64,000 bases of DNA, from positions 310,001 through 374,000 of the forward strand of contig NADL03000650.1 of assembly GCA_002205965.3 (NCBI GenBank), written 5' to 3'. The notes under the pieces were generated by a model, which was not told the DNA's origin, searched no databases, and worked only from the letters and a program-made list of their open reading frames with translations. How positions within the stretch are numbered: the first letter of the stretch is position 1; the number at the start of each line of letters is the position of its first letter. Position numbers and translations under genes: made by a program. Positions 10,507 through 21,599 of the stretch are shown piece by piece. The stretch is from Kappaphycus alvarezii. Its lineage: Eukaryota; Rhodophyta; Florideophyceae; Gigartinales; Solieriaceae.

Positions 10507-11650
10507 CTAGACGTCCTCTATGCAGTACCCCTTGTAAATCACGGTTATCTTGTAAATGAACTGCCCTATCTTCTGACTCACGATGCAAAAAGTATCAATT
10601 CTGGAAGGAGATGGAATGTTTTGGGATATAGAAGGATTGAAGTTGTTGATTATAAAGTTATGCAGTTTGCGAAAACCAACAATGACTTTCGCATTTATTT
10701 TTAGTGTACAAGGAGGTGGTATCCATAGGACACGCCATCTTGCAACAAACATTCCAAAGCTCAGCTCGATATTTATTCTGGCTGATTAATCGCAATAGTT
10801 AAAGTAATCTTTGGCCGCAGAAAGCATCCATCCCGACCATGGAGTAATAAATCTGTTATCACATGTATAAGCATCGTTTGCCACGATCGAAAATATATCC
10901 AGTAACCCGTCCTCATTCTTTAACAGTACCTCTCTGAGATTAGACACTGAAAAAGTCGTACTTTTATGTGTGGATCCTGGCGATAAGCAAGAAAAAATGT
11001 AAAACGATAAAAGGAATCACACGTTACCTGTGTATCGATTTCAAATCACCCTTTCCTATTGTAGAACGTTAAGGAGCTAGAAAATTCTTTAGAAGAAGGT
11101 TCCGTAATTTTCACCGCAATTCAATCCAAAGAGCCAACACATATTCCCAACGGGATGCGTCCTCCCCGCCAGAAGTTTTCAGCAACATGTCGCAGCCATA
11201 AATCTCTATCGTAAGGAAAAAGTTTCTCAAGAGGCCTTTTTATGGTATCTACAGTGTCACGGATGTAATAGTGCACTGTAAAGATAGACAAACCATGTGG
11301 TAAGGATGTGTAGAGATATGAGTCTCCAGCGAGTAACCCCAGTGTTGTGGAGAGTCTTTTCAAAGGGAAACTCCGACTAAAATATCGGTGTTCTGCAAAC
11401 ACGAGCTTCTCAGCCAAGCCCAAAACGTGTCATATGGCATTCATCTAGCCGGAAGAAGTCATGTTGTGTACCATCAAGGATGTTGGTAGAGGAAAACAGC
11501 TTTGTGCGGAAGGAAGGGTGAATGTAGATACCATTGAAGCATATCGGATTCTGCTCTAGTCATCCCTGACTCGAGTTATGGAAAGAATCTTAGCGAATGC
11601 CATGTTCTCCCCTATCTTTTTTTACGTCAAAACAGCTGCCCATTCTATTG
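10507..11650 (-). pseudogene. PIF/Harbinger transposase, copy B
   Basis: Reading down the minus strand from about 11,650 gives FFRLDECHMTRFGLAEKLVF, then LLAGDSYLYTSLPHGLSIFT and YYIRDTVDTIKRPLEKLF, and RGGRIPLGICVGSLD at 11,121. The codon after that Asp is TGA, followed by IAVKITEP. A middle piece gives LSPGSTHKSTTFS (about 10,985). Here the second catalytic Asp of GSTHDS is Lys. Then come VANDAYTC, INIELSFGMFVARWRVLW with the catalytic Glu (about 10,780-10,720), and the C-terminal signature RKLHNFIINN (about 10,670). Loss of the second Asp plus stops makes it inactive. Copy A has lost the first Asp instead, so the two decayed independently. Confidence 0.72.
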
Positions 11651-13730
11651 GAAATTAATCGCAGAATGCCCACATCTTAACTTATTCAAGCTATTAGATG
11701 TTAGAGTGACGCACATGGGAACTGGTAAATAGTGTTTATCTATATATTATATATCTTAAAATATAGTGTTCGAACGACACTCACTTTTCACAGCGACTAG
11801 GCGAAATTTTCGAGAACAGTTTTTTGGATATTTCACCCTACAAAGAAAATTCCATCGTTCTAGCCCAAAAGTGGCGATGATTTACATGCCCTAAATATAT
11901 TCGGGCAGTAAGTGCGGTTGGTACAGATCAAATTGAATATCATACAAAGAACATGTTTTTTTGAAATCCAAAAGTTACCAATGACACCACCCAAAGCATA
12001 GTACAGACAGTTTTTAAAGGCCTGGTTTAGTCTGATTTCGCCGTCATTATGTTATTCTCGGGGTCGAGGTTTGCAACCGGAGAAAATTTTCTGGGCCATT
12101 TTCTTACACTATCACTAGGTTCTACTTAGTCACAACCATTGAGTGCTGAAAAGGAATTATTGAACGTATCCAAGAAATGCTCTTTTCAAATTTGTGGGTA
12201 GTTTCCATGAGCAAGTTTTTTGAATGACCATATTTTCTGAATGAAAGGTATCCGGAAACTTTCGAATCGTAATTACATTAATGTAAAAATAGTTCTAATT
12301 TTAACGGAAAAATTATTTTTTTCAAAATCAATGCGTTGTAAACTTTTTGGCCATTGATTATCGAACAAGGTAAAACGAACAAATTAGATACTTTTGTCAA
12401 ATTCAAAGTTTCTGATATTTTCAACGGAATTGGTCAGAAGAAAACACAGTAATACTGAAAAGGAAGCAGTTATGTCACCAAAATGGCATTATTACCCTTT
12501 TATTACCAATAGAATCTGAACTAAAAAAATTTACGGGCAATTTTTTGGAATATTTCATATAATATACAGATTGATACGAAATTTAATGAAAAAATGACAC
12601 AAGTTTATAATAAAATTACCAAATAAAATTTTTGAAGGATCTTAGTAGAGAATCAGTAGAACATTCTTTTACACATACATTATTATTTATGTAATACTAA
12701 TACCTAAGGCTGGCGATTAATAAATTAGTATCTTTAAAAATTGATGTATTAGTAGTGCCTGATTACTTTTCCCGCTATTCTGGTAAAAGGTTTCCATCCG
12801 AAATCTTTTCATAGGAGTCAATTAAATTCCAAACAAGATGGGATTCCATACGCACGAAAAACTTTTCAATGACTTCAACATCAAATATTACCGTATCAAA
12901 ATTTTCCTTTGGCTATTCTTCGCCTTGTATATGAGGGCTCACTTCAATCTATTAATTATAGTATATTCAAAAGAAACTCCCTTTCATACGTCAAAAAAAT
13001 GACACGAATCTCTGAAAGAAGTTAAGGAGAAATAGTTACTTTCCGTATTCTCTTATCATTGTCTTTTATGAAAACATATGAATCTAAATACCTAAATTAC
13101 GCATTCTATGGCTGCGACAAGAAAATTTTCGCAAGTGATCATGTTTGGTGATTAATTGTCTCGATGAAACTGACTAAGTTTATTTCTTATGATCCTTACG
13201 GGATTTATTTATTAATCAACTTACATTTTCCAGTTTTTTGGTCAAATCGAATCCGAAATCCTGCTGTTTCTCGCTGCAATGATTCAATTGAAGGAGCTGA
13301 CTACCCAATTAATGAGCTTGGATAGCTTCATACTGGCTTTTAATTGCACTAACCGCATTAAAAAGAGATTAGTTCTGAAATTTGCGGTGATAATTGCGAG
13401 TGTAGATATTGTATGGTTGAACGGATTATTTCCTGAAATAATTCTGATGTAAAACTTTATAGAATCAATCTGGAGTGGCAGTTTCTGGATATTTCAATGG
13501 TTTTTGCAGATAGAGGTTTTCAAGATCTTATATGCCTCCGCAGACTATCGACATAGATGTATTCTGCGACGTTTCGACGAATCAGAGGAAGAAATGAAGC
13601 CTTAAATACTCATATTGAACATTTCAAGGTGTTTCGGTTCTATTCAGAAATAGTTTGTCACTGTATCGAAACATTTTTATAGAGCGCATGTTTGGTACAC
13701 TTTAAGCTGGTAATAATAATACTCTTCTGC
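11651..13730. other. AT-rich stretch without recognisable gene
   Basis: GC content falls visibly here and stays low to about 34 kb. Stops are frequent in all frames. I see no gene, RNA gene or clear repeat. Confidence 0.5.
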
Positions 13731-13759
13731 ATTAGTATTGGGGGTCCAGTGCAGGAACC
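13731..13759 (+). repeat. Left inverted repeat of the 3.28-kb interval
   Basis: It ends in GGGTCCAGTGCAGGAACC (13,742-13,759), an exact 18-base match to the complement of 16,980-16,997. The outer 11 bases match with three transitions. Confidence 0.7.
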
Positions 13760-13769
13760 GACTATGTCG

Positions 13770-14064
13770 ACTGCTAAAGACTAATCAGGTGGACCACGTC
13801 GGCCAAGTGCAAAGGTGTACGGGACACGATAGCGTTCGCCTGAGACGACCAGATCGTGTAACTAATGCGTCGGTAAATTCTCGTTCTAATGAATCCAACA
13901 GATGTAAGCAATTTTCCGCGATGCGCGAGAAAAGTTTATCTATGAAGCAGATAGTAACGGGGAAGGCGGACCCAGGGAATCGAAAGCCAGCGGTCGGAAA
14001 TCGAAATTGGGGGCTTATGTGGTGTTTTCGGAGGGCGAAGGGAGTCGACGCGACAGTTAGCGTT
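13770..14064 (-). mobile_element. LINE fragment, C-terminal domain
   Basis: Read on the minus strand this matches the C-terminal part of the LINE at 40.5-41.7 kb. FIDKLFSRIAE corresponds to FIEELVPRIAS. The run beginning TSVGFIRTRIYRRISYTIWS aligns with the run beginning HSTVGVIRRRIYQRLSCTLW. At DNA level the block GGGAATCGAAAGCCAGCGGTC matches GGGAATCAAACGCCAGAGGTC closely. At least one frame change is present. It begins only some 10 bases inside the left inverted repeat of the 3.28-kb interval. Confidence 0.65.
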
Positions 14065-14099
14065 TCAGATCAGTGACCTTGTTGCGGTGCGCAATTGAC

Positions 14100-16040
14100 G
14101 CAGAACCTCCCACTTCACGATCAGAAATGAGCATTTTCTGCTTGGTTTTTATTTCGAAGAAAACTCTGATTGCACTCAATTGTTTTTCTTTGGAGCTAAT
14201 AAAAGATGTTTTTTTCTGCATTCCCATTTAGAATATGCACGGAGTATCATAGTGTACTTATTATCCGCTTTAATTCTATTATCATGCGCTTTTCTGGTGT
14301 CACTCCAAGGGGCCATTGCTTAGAAACTTTGATGGTGTATTTTTACCGTTTTGTACAAATTAATTTAGATCACTTGCAGATTGGAAATTCGTAGGTGCTA
14401 CAAAAGGGCTGGAATGGTGTATGGTTAGAGAAGCACGACTCGAATTTAAATTCGTATTGCGCCGAACACGATTTCAGCAGGGAAAATATCCACCATATTC
14501 CCACCATGTATCTCCGAAACTGACGTGTACTGATCGAAGTCCGTCCAGAGGAAGCCCTGACACTGGTACCTTACATTGTATACTTACGGTAAAATCAAGT
14601 CTAGACAAGTGGAGAACTTCGAAAGAAGCAAGTGAGGCTCTTTCTAGTGAGTAGCTCCCCTACTGAGGGCATTTCAAACCGGAAGAGCCCTGAAAATTTA
14701 TTCAAAAAAATGAAGTATTTTAGAAAATTGATAATTGTGTGATAAAGGTCAGATTTTGCCACCTCATGCCTAAAAAATTCTCTTTATACGACAATTCAAC
14801 TGCAATATATTTTATTTTATATTACTACTAGGTGCAAATTTTTACGGATCGTCAGTACGTTTCGCTTTTTTTTGTGAAGGGAATTGAAGGAGCTTCTCAA
14901 ACTTCTTCTATTGCATGATACTTATTCTCAGCTACATTAACTATTGACTCAACTAAGGAACCTTAATAAATAATCTGCGTGCAGCTTTCATTTTTACCGT
15001 CTGAATTTAGTGAATTGGACACATTGATCCTGAATTAATAGCCGAAATATTGAATACTTGTGACAGTCATTTCCAAATTTGAGAGTAAAATGTGCTCCTG
15101 TTGTAGAATATTTGTGCCCTCCTTGCCTGCAGCTCAAGAGTCAAACCCACTGCCCGTCTTCAAATAATGCAGTTGGTTAGCAACAGTTACTTACTAAAGA
15201 TAAAGTTATCTTATTCCAGGCTCCGTCTTAATCAAATAAAGAAAAAAGGTAAATGTAATACGCAAAACATACAACGCCTGCATCAATTTTATCAAGATCT
15301 ATTCCATTCTGCGTCCCTTAATCTGCTCACTGCAGTATTGTAAATCTTTTTGCTTGCATTTCTACGGCCAAGAAATGACTCAGCAAAAGTGGTGATTTAG
15401 AGAACCACACAGTAAGTCATTCCGCTCTTACTGGCGTTAAAAAAGTCCTTGTTTCATTCTCCGCTAGTTTTCCCTTGATTAATAGCATTCCTTTTCAAGT
15501 GAATCGACATCGAAATCTCAGGCCATAATATGGGAAAGATTGGACAAATGTTACAGTTCAATAATTTTCTCTGGAAATATTCATTTAACAGCTTTATATA
15601 AACCTTCGGGAGCCAGTTTCAGAAGACAACACAAAGTATTTTATTCATTGTAGAGTGAAAAATTTAAAATATGATTTTTCTAAGCCAGAAAAAGCGATTT
15701 AACAGTCATTGATCGAGCCAATATTGAATTTTTGAACGTCCATGTGGTCTTCCTAAACATTTTATACAATAATGCAGCGAGTTCCAAGCGATGATTTCGA
15801 TATGAAACTTCAAATCTTGAAACAAAAGATCACTTAAGCGATGTATGAATCTTTCGGAAACTTAGTGCATCATACTTCTAATCTCAAGATCTCCATTGTA
15901 ATATTTTTGACCAAAACATATCTGTCTTCTTGAGCCAAAGTTTAAGAAAATGATATTAATTTGATGAATTTTCACAAGCCAGATCCAACTGAGACAAGAT
16001 CTGCTGTAAAGATCTGTGAAAGGGAGTTAATTTTGACGCT
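14100..16040. other. AT-rich stretch, nothing identified
   Basis: Frames at 14,206-14,654 (+) and 15,956-16,144 (-) are short and resemble no family. No repeats other than A/T runs were noticed. Confidence 0.4.
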
Positions 16041-16052
16041 TCTTGAAGGTTT

Positions 16053-16263
16053 CTAGAGGAAGCGGATTCATCCATCTGGTATCGAAATAATTGGTGAAAA
16101 TATAAACACAAGAAATACATCCAATGGTCAAGTTGGGGACTCATTTATCGAAGTCCACTTAGGCAGGGAAAAAATTTTCTGTATCCCGGATTTACTGAAG
16201 GCAGTGGAAGAAATGGACCAAAGGAAGAATTTTTCTGGAATGAGTTTGGAGGACATCAAGTGA
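16053..16263 (+). CDS. Coding-like frame after an acceptor-like site, unknown product
   Basis: After GGTTTCTAG (ending about 16,052) some 69 codons stay open to a TGA at 16,263. Composition is balanced and protein-like (GDSFIEVHLGREKIFCIPDL and LKAVEEMDQRKNFSGMSLED). It has no ATG, so it would have to be an internal or last exon. In DNA this AT-rich, open runs of this length occur by chance a handful of times in 20 kb, so the case rests on composition only. Confidence 0.25.
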
Positions 16264-16299
16264 ATCCAATGGAGGTCGATGTTACCAACAGTTTATTCC

Positions 16300-16560
16300 C
16301 TAATTCATCTCTTTCTTGGCATAAATGCTACTCAAATTCGAAATAATTGTATGTGACCAGTCTACTAGGGCAACTTTACGGTTCTCTTCAAACCGAAGTT
16401 CTCCTAATTCCATCATCAATCTCTTGAATATCGCCAAACTATTACTCCTCTCCGAAAGATAAGGGTAGTTCAATAAAGTGCAAGATTTCAGCGAATTTCT
16501 TGTGTGAGAATAGAAATCTGAGGTAGCAAAAAAGTTGCTGCACAAGTAAAACTTATGCAA
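16300..16560 (-). CDS. Small hypothetical ORF
   Basis: This is an 86-codon minus-strand frame with an ATG start, Ser- and Leu-rich, ending in RFEENRKVALVDWSHTI...KKEMN. It is not recognised. It lies inside the interval bounded by inverted repeats and overlaps nothing else of note. Confidence 0.18.
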   Translation of the reverse strand: MHKFYLCSNFFATSDFYSHTRNSLKSCTLLNYPYLSERSNSLAIFKRLMMELGELRFEENRKVALVDWSHTIISNLSSIYAKKEMN

Positions 16561-16979
16561 GCCGCCAGATGATTCCCTATTACTTAGTTCCCATTACCAC
16601 CAATCGGTCCTTTAAATCAAGTAATGGGATATGGATACCAGCCCTCGCCTTCTATATCATTGCTACGAAATATATCCCCCCAACTTTGGTCATTAGTCCA
16701 AGAATAGACTCTATACTGCAGTCTCTTTTCCTCTAACTCTCAACGTTAAAAATGTGGTTTTTTCGTTACAGGCGTCGGATTTGAATACTAATTTTTCCCG
16801 TAAGTTACCGTTTTCCCCCACTTTACCACAGGGACTTGTGGTTTGGTACAAGTGCATGTACGTATTTTTATCTTATTTTTATTGTATTCGGTATATTTAC
16901 GATTTTGCGCACACCTGTGTACGTGGTACACGTGTGTCATCCAGATAGAACTTAAGAAGTTTAATTTAGTTAAATATTA

Positions 16980-17008
16980 GGTTCCTGCACTGGACCCTCG
17001 ATATTAAT
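16980..17008 (-). repeat. Right inverted repeat of the 3.28-kb interval
   Basis: GGTTCCTGCACTGGACCC at 16,980-16,997 is the exact complement of the left repeat core, and the outer 11 bases continue the match with three transitions. Confidence 0.7.
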
Positions 17009-17547
17009 GCCGTAAATTTTGACAAGGAATTGTACTCATATTTATAAAATTTTATTCGCAAAATTTCCTTGGCAAATTTAAGGTATTCAATGTTCATGCC
17101 AATTATTTCAATCTTTCAATCAAGTTGTCTGGATTTGCTTCCAATTTTCTTTGCTTGCACGTGTTTCCTGTCCTATTCGTACTTCCGTCGCCCCATTTGT
17201 TCCTTGTACTTGTTCGAAGTGCTTTTTAGATAAAAATTAGAATATTGGTATGAACCAGGGTAGTCAGGACATAAAAGGGGACTCGATATCTGCAAACATT
17301 ATCATACGGACCAGATACTTATAATTAAGGTCCGGAAATTTTTCACCATAAATAAATACAGCTGGTTTGTAGTTATGAACACTTAATCGATATACATATA
17401 GTAGAATCCCAAAAATTGGAGTCCCTAGCTTCCACGGAACTTATCAAGATGGAGTTTCAAAAAAATTGTAATTATGGACAAATTTAATAGCTCTGTATAA
17501 TATGGAGGATCAAAAATTCAAAGAGTGAATCCACGTCATACGGAAAG

Positions 17548-18024
17548 TTGCACAGTGAAGTTCCCTTGGATTTACCAATCATTTCGAAAGTTCAGATCGA
17601 TCATTTGGATAACATCATGCCAAATTTTAAGAACTCTCCAGGAAGAGATAATATTGACCACAGCACTTTTGTGAAATTTGACTTCTTTTCTCAGTTTGGT
17701 ATTTATGAAGTGAACCAAGAAGAAAACGAAGACAAAAGGTATAAACCACACGAAAAAGAAGATCATAAAGACTACAATGTAAAAGTAATTCAAGTAGTTC
17801 ACCGGAACATTTTCTATGTTTATGCAGTCATCAAGAAAGAAGGGAGAATAAAAAAAGAATTTTTCTGTATTCGGTGCGTCTCTTTTTGCTTCATTCATGG
17901 AAATTTTGAGAGGAAAAATTTAGCTGCACAGAGGCAACATCTAACATTAATATATTTTCGAGACTTGATCCATATAGTTACTCACCATAGACTTTATAAT
18001 AACCTTATTTGGAAACTTAGGTGA
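17548..18024 (+). CDS. Hypothetical ORF of 158 codons
   Basis: This is among the longest frames of the AT-rich region. It is charged in the middle (NQEENEDKRYKPHEKEDHKD) and then has VYAVIKKEGRIKKEFFCIRC. No family was recognised and no flanking regulatory signal was found. The opposite strand is open over 108 codons of the same interval, which weakens the case for either. It could be part of a decayed element or gene. Confidence 0.25.
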   Translation: MHSEVPLDLPIISKVQIDHLDNIMPNFKNSPGRDNIDHSTFVKFDFFSQFGIYEVNQEENEDKRYKPHEKEDHKDYNVKVIQVVHRNIFYVYAVIKKEGRIKKEFFCIRCVSFCFIHGNFERKNLAAQRQHLTLIYFRDLIHIVTHHRLYNNLIWKLR

Positions 18025-18229
18025 ATATGTGAAAAAATTTACACTGCAAACGATAAAAATTTGTGCAATCCTGACTCTTTCCAGACTTCAGCGGCAAGAA
18101 CTAAAAAGTTCTGCGACTATTCCAAAAGTACCAGGCTCTACTGCTTTATTAAAGGCCAATAAGTTTTATACTAGCTGGAAATACCCGCTCAAATGATTGA
18201 AAAAATCAAAACTAAATATTTTCGTCATC

Positions 18230-18709
18230 AATCCCCAACCGGTACAGATGTATCAGCTGCTCTATCTGGTCCTCAGTCTTCACTGTACACCTAGCTCGTA
18301 TGAAATTTGTTGCAGAGATTCTTTCTGCAAAGAGAGTACCCTTCAGTTCATCATTTGGTAATCTAATGCGACAATTCCCTTCTGAATAAAGTGAACTTCG
18401 AGTCCAAACTCAACTGGGAACACCATAAAACTCATTTCTGGGAAAAATAATTCCTGCAGGCAGGTCCGCTCGTCATAGTCGACAGGGAGACGATACAGCT
18501 TATGGTTCGCTCATATTTGCCCTTCTCGGGAGATTATTATGGAGGTTTAATATCCTTTTATTGTATCTCAGGACCTCTTTCTGCTGATTTAAAGCAGTAA
18601 ATGTAGCTTTATTATAGCAGGGGGCCTTAATCAGGTGCACGGAAAACTTTCTCGGGGAATGGCGATCGAAAATGGTATTTTGCCACAAAGCAAATAATGT
18701 TGCAAACAT
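18230..18709 (-). other. Coding-like traces in successive minus-strand frames
   Basis: Reading down the minus strand, protein-like stretches follow one another with frame changes. They are SVHLIKAPCYNKATFTALNQ (about 18,640), RLPVDYDERTCLQELFFPEM with FPVEFGLEVHFIQKGIVALD (about 18,490-18,380), and FAERISATNFIRARCTVKTE with QIEQLIHLYRLGIDDEN (about 18,340-18,230). They read like one decayed protein of about 150 residues. I cannot name the family. A transposable-element origin is likely in this context. Confidence 0.25.
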
Positions 18710-18983
18710 TCGCCTAGATTAACGAATTCATCGCAACCAGGTACTCTAAACTATATTATAAAACGTTCTGGAGCTATATGCTGGAGAAGTGAGACAAAAA
18801 GATCGGAAGAAAGTTTTCTGTCTCTGTCAGATACCATAGTGACGAGCACACGGACGATGAGTACAATAGTGAGGACTTACATGTTGTTATTGGCTAAAAT
18901 GAAAATTTGGTTGCTTTCTATACAACGCTGCTTGTACATAGAGCCTCTCTGCATTAGCTCTTAGAGTGTAGAGCTCTTCAGTT

Positions 18984-19193
18984 GTGGAGGTTCAAAGACC
19001 TCATTCATTGGGGCTGTCGAATCTTAGGTATCCAAATTTCTTTCGCTTTTCCGTTGAGCACGTAGAAAAAAGAATTTTTCTGGAAATTAAGAGAAGGTTT
19101 TTGGAAAGAAACTCGAGCAGAGAACCAAAAAAAGGATGGGAAGAAAATGAAAGTCCAGGAAATCTCCTATTTCTCGTAGTACTACATACGTAA
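18984..19193 (+). other. Short open frame, doubtful
   Basis: Sixty-nine codons with a charged helix-like centre (VEHVEKRIFLEIKRRFLERN). No homology was recognised and chance occurrence is quite possible. A 10-base repeat GGCGCTGGAA occurs twice in tandem nearby (about 19,302-19,321). Confidence 0.12.
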
Positions 19194-20341
19194 TGACTTT
19201 TCAGAAAACCAATAGAATCTTTTCGTTTCGTAGGAAACTATTGGCTGTAAAAATACCATAAAAAGCGTTTCTTAAGGATATGCTTCAAAGATAATTCTTG
19301 GGCGCTGGAAGGCGCTGGAAACTGGAGGACTATAGGCAGGAAGCGCCTTTTAGAGGTTGTGGAATTAATTTTGTGTAGAAATGAAGGGGATCGTTCGATC
19401 CAAACTGGAGCGATACTGGATATTACGTCCTTATATTTAGCTGCGAATCTTTACATAAGGCCCTAGGTTGTCAATGGCAAAATTACTCTTTTGAAAGCCA
19501 TTAATACTCAGCAAATGAAATAGTATGGAAGGCAAACTTTTAATAAGATATTGATGCGCTTTTATTCTTTATGGTTATAGGAGGATCGAAGTTCATTATT
19601 CTGTCCACCGAACAGACAATTGAGGCTTTTCGGTAGACTCTTGATCACGGAGCAAAGATCATGATTTTGACAAGCGCGTCTATATTCTAATTGCTGAACT
19701 TACTCCTGCAGCTTCCTCGATCTACGACAGAAGATCGCATTGAGAAAGATGGGAAGAATGATAGCTAAATTCACTTCGTCATCCGCGTCGGAGCGTTCCA
19801 AGGAATAATACTACGATGATGAATGCAATAAGCACAAAGAACTCTTCTTAACCAATCCCTAGAGAAACCCGTATCTAAGTGAATAGAGATATGTAGCTAT
19901 AGCTAAGCTGTTCTAAACGAAGCTGTAGCACTCCTAATAGTAACGGAGAAAAGTACGAGAATAGTGTTTTATAAGACAAAATCGCCAAATTGACGCCCAT
20001 CGACATTTTATATATACATTTTTTCGAGTTCACATTTGAGAGACATATTTGCCTCCTATATTTTCGTTTATCGCGGAAGCAAAACCAGATAGTACAAGAT
20101 GAGTTCGGAAAGATTCTATTGATACAATAGTAAAGCCTTATTAGTCTGCATAGTCTTTGGTAGTCACCAAGTATAAAAAAAAGGGAGTAAATTTCGCTTT
20201 TTTCGACTATATGTCTATGGAACAAGGAAGAATGACGAATGTGGTTCATTCCTGAAAATTGTGGGCATTTTTTACTCTTTTTGGCCACAGCGATGCTGCG
20301 CACCTTGTATGGCTGGACTGAAGGTAGCCTTTTAGGGAGCG

Positions 20342-20460
20342 TAGTTCCTTCCCCATTACTGTGTCGCCATAGCTTTTTAGTCGATTGTGGTTGTCTGGAA
20401 AACATGTGGATAGATCGGATATATCCTCCGAGAGTAAAATACCCGAATCTTCCCCCTTTT
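20342..20460 (+). repeat. Dispersed repeat R1, copy 1
   Basis: About 120 bases match 41,682-41,802 in the same orientation. Shared blocks include AGTTCCTTCCCCATTACTGT, TTGTCTGGAA, GATAGATCGGAT and GAGTAAAA. Copies are roughly 80 percent alike by eye. Copy 1 sits in AT-rich DNA, and a strong donor-like GTAAGT follows at about 20,503. Family unknown. Confidence 0.7.
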
Positions 20461-20758
20461 ATCTATGCAGTATGTATTTTCGGGCTCGATTGGAGGAGTC
20501 GGTAAGTGAGAAAATGAACCTTTTCATTTATTTTGCATGTACTAGTTCGAACTCATTTTATTTTTTTCCATGAACAGGACATCGGCTTTTCAAAGATTAA
20601 TGGACAAACTTGTATCTGAAAGGAGATCTTTTACCTCTATTTAGACGTTGAGGTGATATTTTTTACTATTTTCAGTAATAAAAAGAACATCTCATGTCGT
20701 TCGTCCGAAATATATCGAAGCATGAGCTGATGACACATTAAAATTCGCTGAACAGTAG

Positions 20759-20983
20759 ATTCGTCTCCTAGTACATATCTTCAACAAGGACAGTGTTCAG
20801 GCTAAAAAAGATATAGTTATTGCAGAATGTGTAGAGGCTGTTAAACGAAAAGCAAGTTCGAAATTTCGTGAGTTAAACCAGATAATACTGCTGATTTGTC
20901 AAGAAATCTATAGAAACACTGCAATTCTGAATTTCATAACTTCAAGAAATAAAATAATTTCAAGAAAGAAAAATATCGCATAA
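20759..20983 (+). CDS. Coding-like frame without start codon, unknown product
   Basis: After GAACAGTAG a frame of 74 codons runs to TAA at 20,983. It has helical, charged content (VIAECVEAVKRKASSKFREL and QIILLICQEIYRNTAI). It lacks an ATG and no donor or acceptor pair was matched to another exon. It could be an exon relic or a chance frame in AT-rich DNA. Confidence 0.22.
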   Translation: MRLLVHIFNKDSVQAKKDIVIAECVEAVKRKASSKFRELNQIILLICQEIYRNTAILNFITSRNKIISRKKNIA

Positions 20984-21599
20984 ATTGATCTGAAAAAGAG
21001 TTACATCATAAAACTAAGAAATAATTCTTCTCTCTTCCTTTATTCTCTTTTTACAATTTCGAAAGCCTTTCATCGTCATCAAAGACGCGTGGACCAGAGT
21101 AGTTATTTTGTCCTTATCATACTATCAGTGGAAGACAACGAAGCGAAGTATATTTTATGCAATTCCCCGCTATTAAGCGCTAATTACGTATTAAGGGCTT
21201 GAAAAGGCCAAAATGAGCCGATTAATGCATTTTTGAAGCCCTGAACTACCTTCTAATCTCTTTTTTATGTCTCCTCGCAACATCTGCTATGTCCTCTATA
21301 TAAATTGATGTCTCTCGCTGAAAATTGTTGGTTCTTCAATAATCATGAAGGATCGCGCAAAACGAGCATATCCTACGAGACTCTGAGCAAAAGATCAATA
21401 AACATTCTGCCAAGTTGACCAAAGTCGCAACATAGATCTAGAGATCCATAAAAATGCTTGTTTCAGGGTGCTGAGAGTTTTTATCCGGTGAAAACAGACG
21501 CCTTCCGTATATGAGTGTGAAGTCTGGCGATATACTCGGCATTGAGGTCTTTGTGGTATATTTCATTCTCGAGGTTGACGTTGACCTTCTAAGGCCGGT

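Larger units (their letters stand above)
9014..11650. mobile_element. PIF/Harbinger-type DNA transposon, copy B (decayed, inverted relative to copy A)
   Basis: The accessory gene (+, 9014-10382) and transposase (-, about 11,650-10,507) converge with about 125 bases between them, mirroring copy A. The two copies share protein blocks but differ at many residues, so they are not a recent duplication of each other. They are either independent insertions or a very old inverted pair. Ends were not resolved. Confidence 0.68.
13731..17008. mobile_element. 3.28-kb interval bounded by 29-bp inverted repeats (candidate non-autonomous DNA transposon)
   Basis: The 29 bases at 13,731-13,759 are repeated in inverted orientation at 16,980-17,008 with only three differences, all transitions. 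The inner 18 (GGGTCCAGTGCAGGAACC) are identical. Similarity stops abruptly on the inner side of both repeats. This is what terminal inverted repeats of a cut-and-paste element look like. The size would suit a non-autonomous or decayed element. The interior is AT-rich and contains a LINE fragment at its left edge and only unidentified coding-like frames. No target duplication could be assigned. The alternative is two unrelated copies of one short repeat lying in opposite orientation. Confidence 0.45.

Noticed and set aside
5600-11700. Terminal inverted repeats for the Harbinger copies
   Set aside because: Looked for by eye near 5.3-5.7, 8.5-9.0 and 11.6-11.8 kb; only short internal hairpins were found, so no ends are claimed.
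17572-17898. 108-codon minus-strand frame rich in Phe and Val
   Set aside because: The Phe/Val/Ile-rich content is the typical reverse complement of a Lys/Asn/Glu-rich frame; the plus frame is slightly more plausible.
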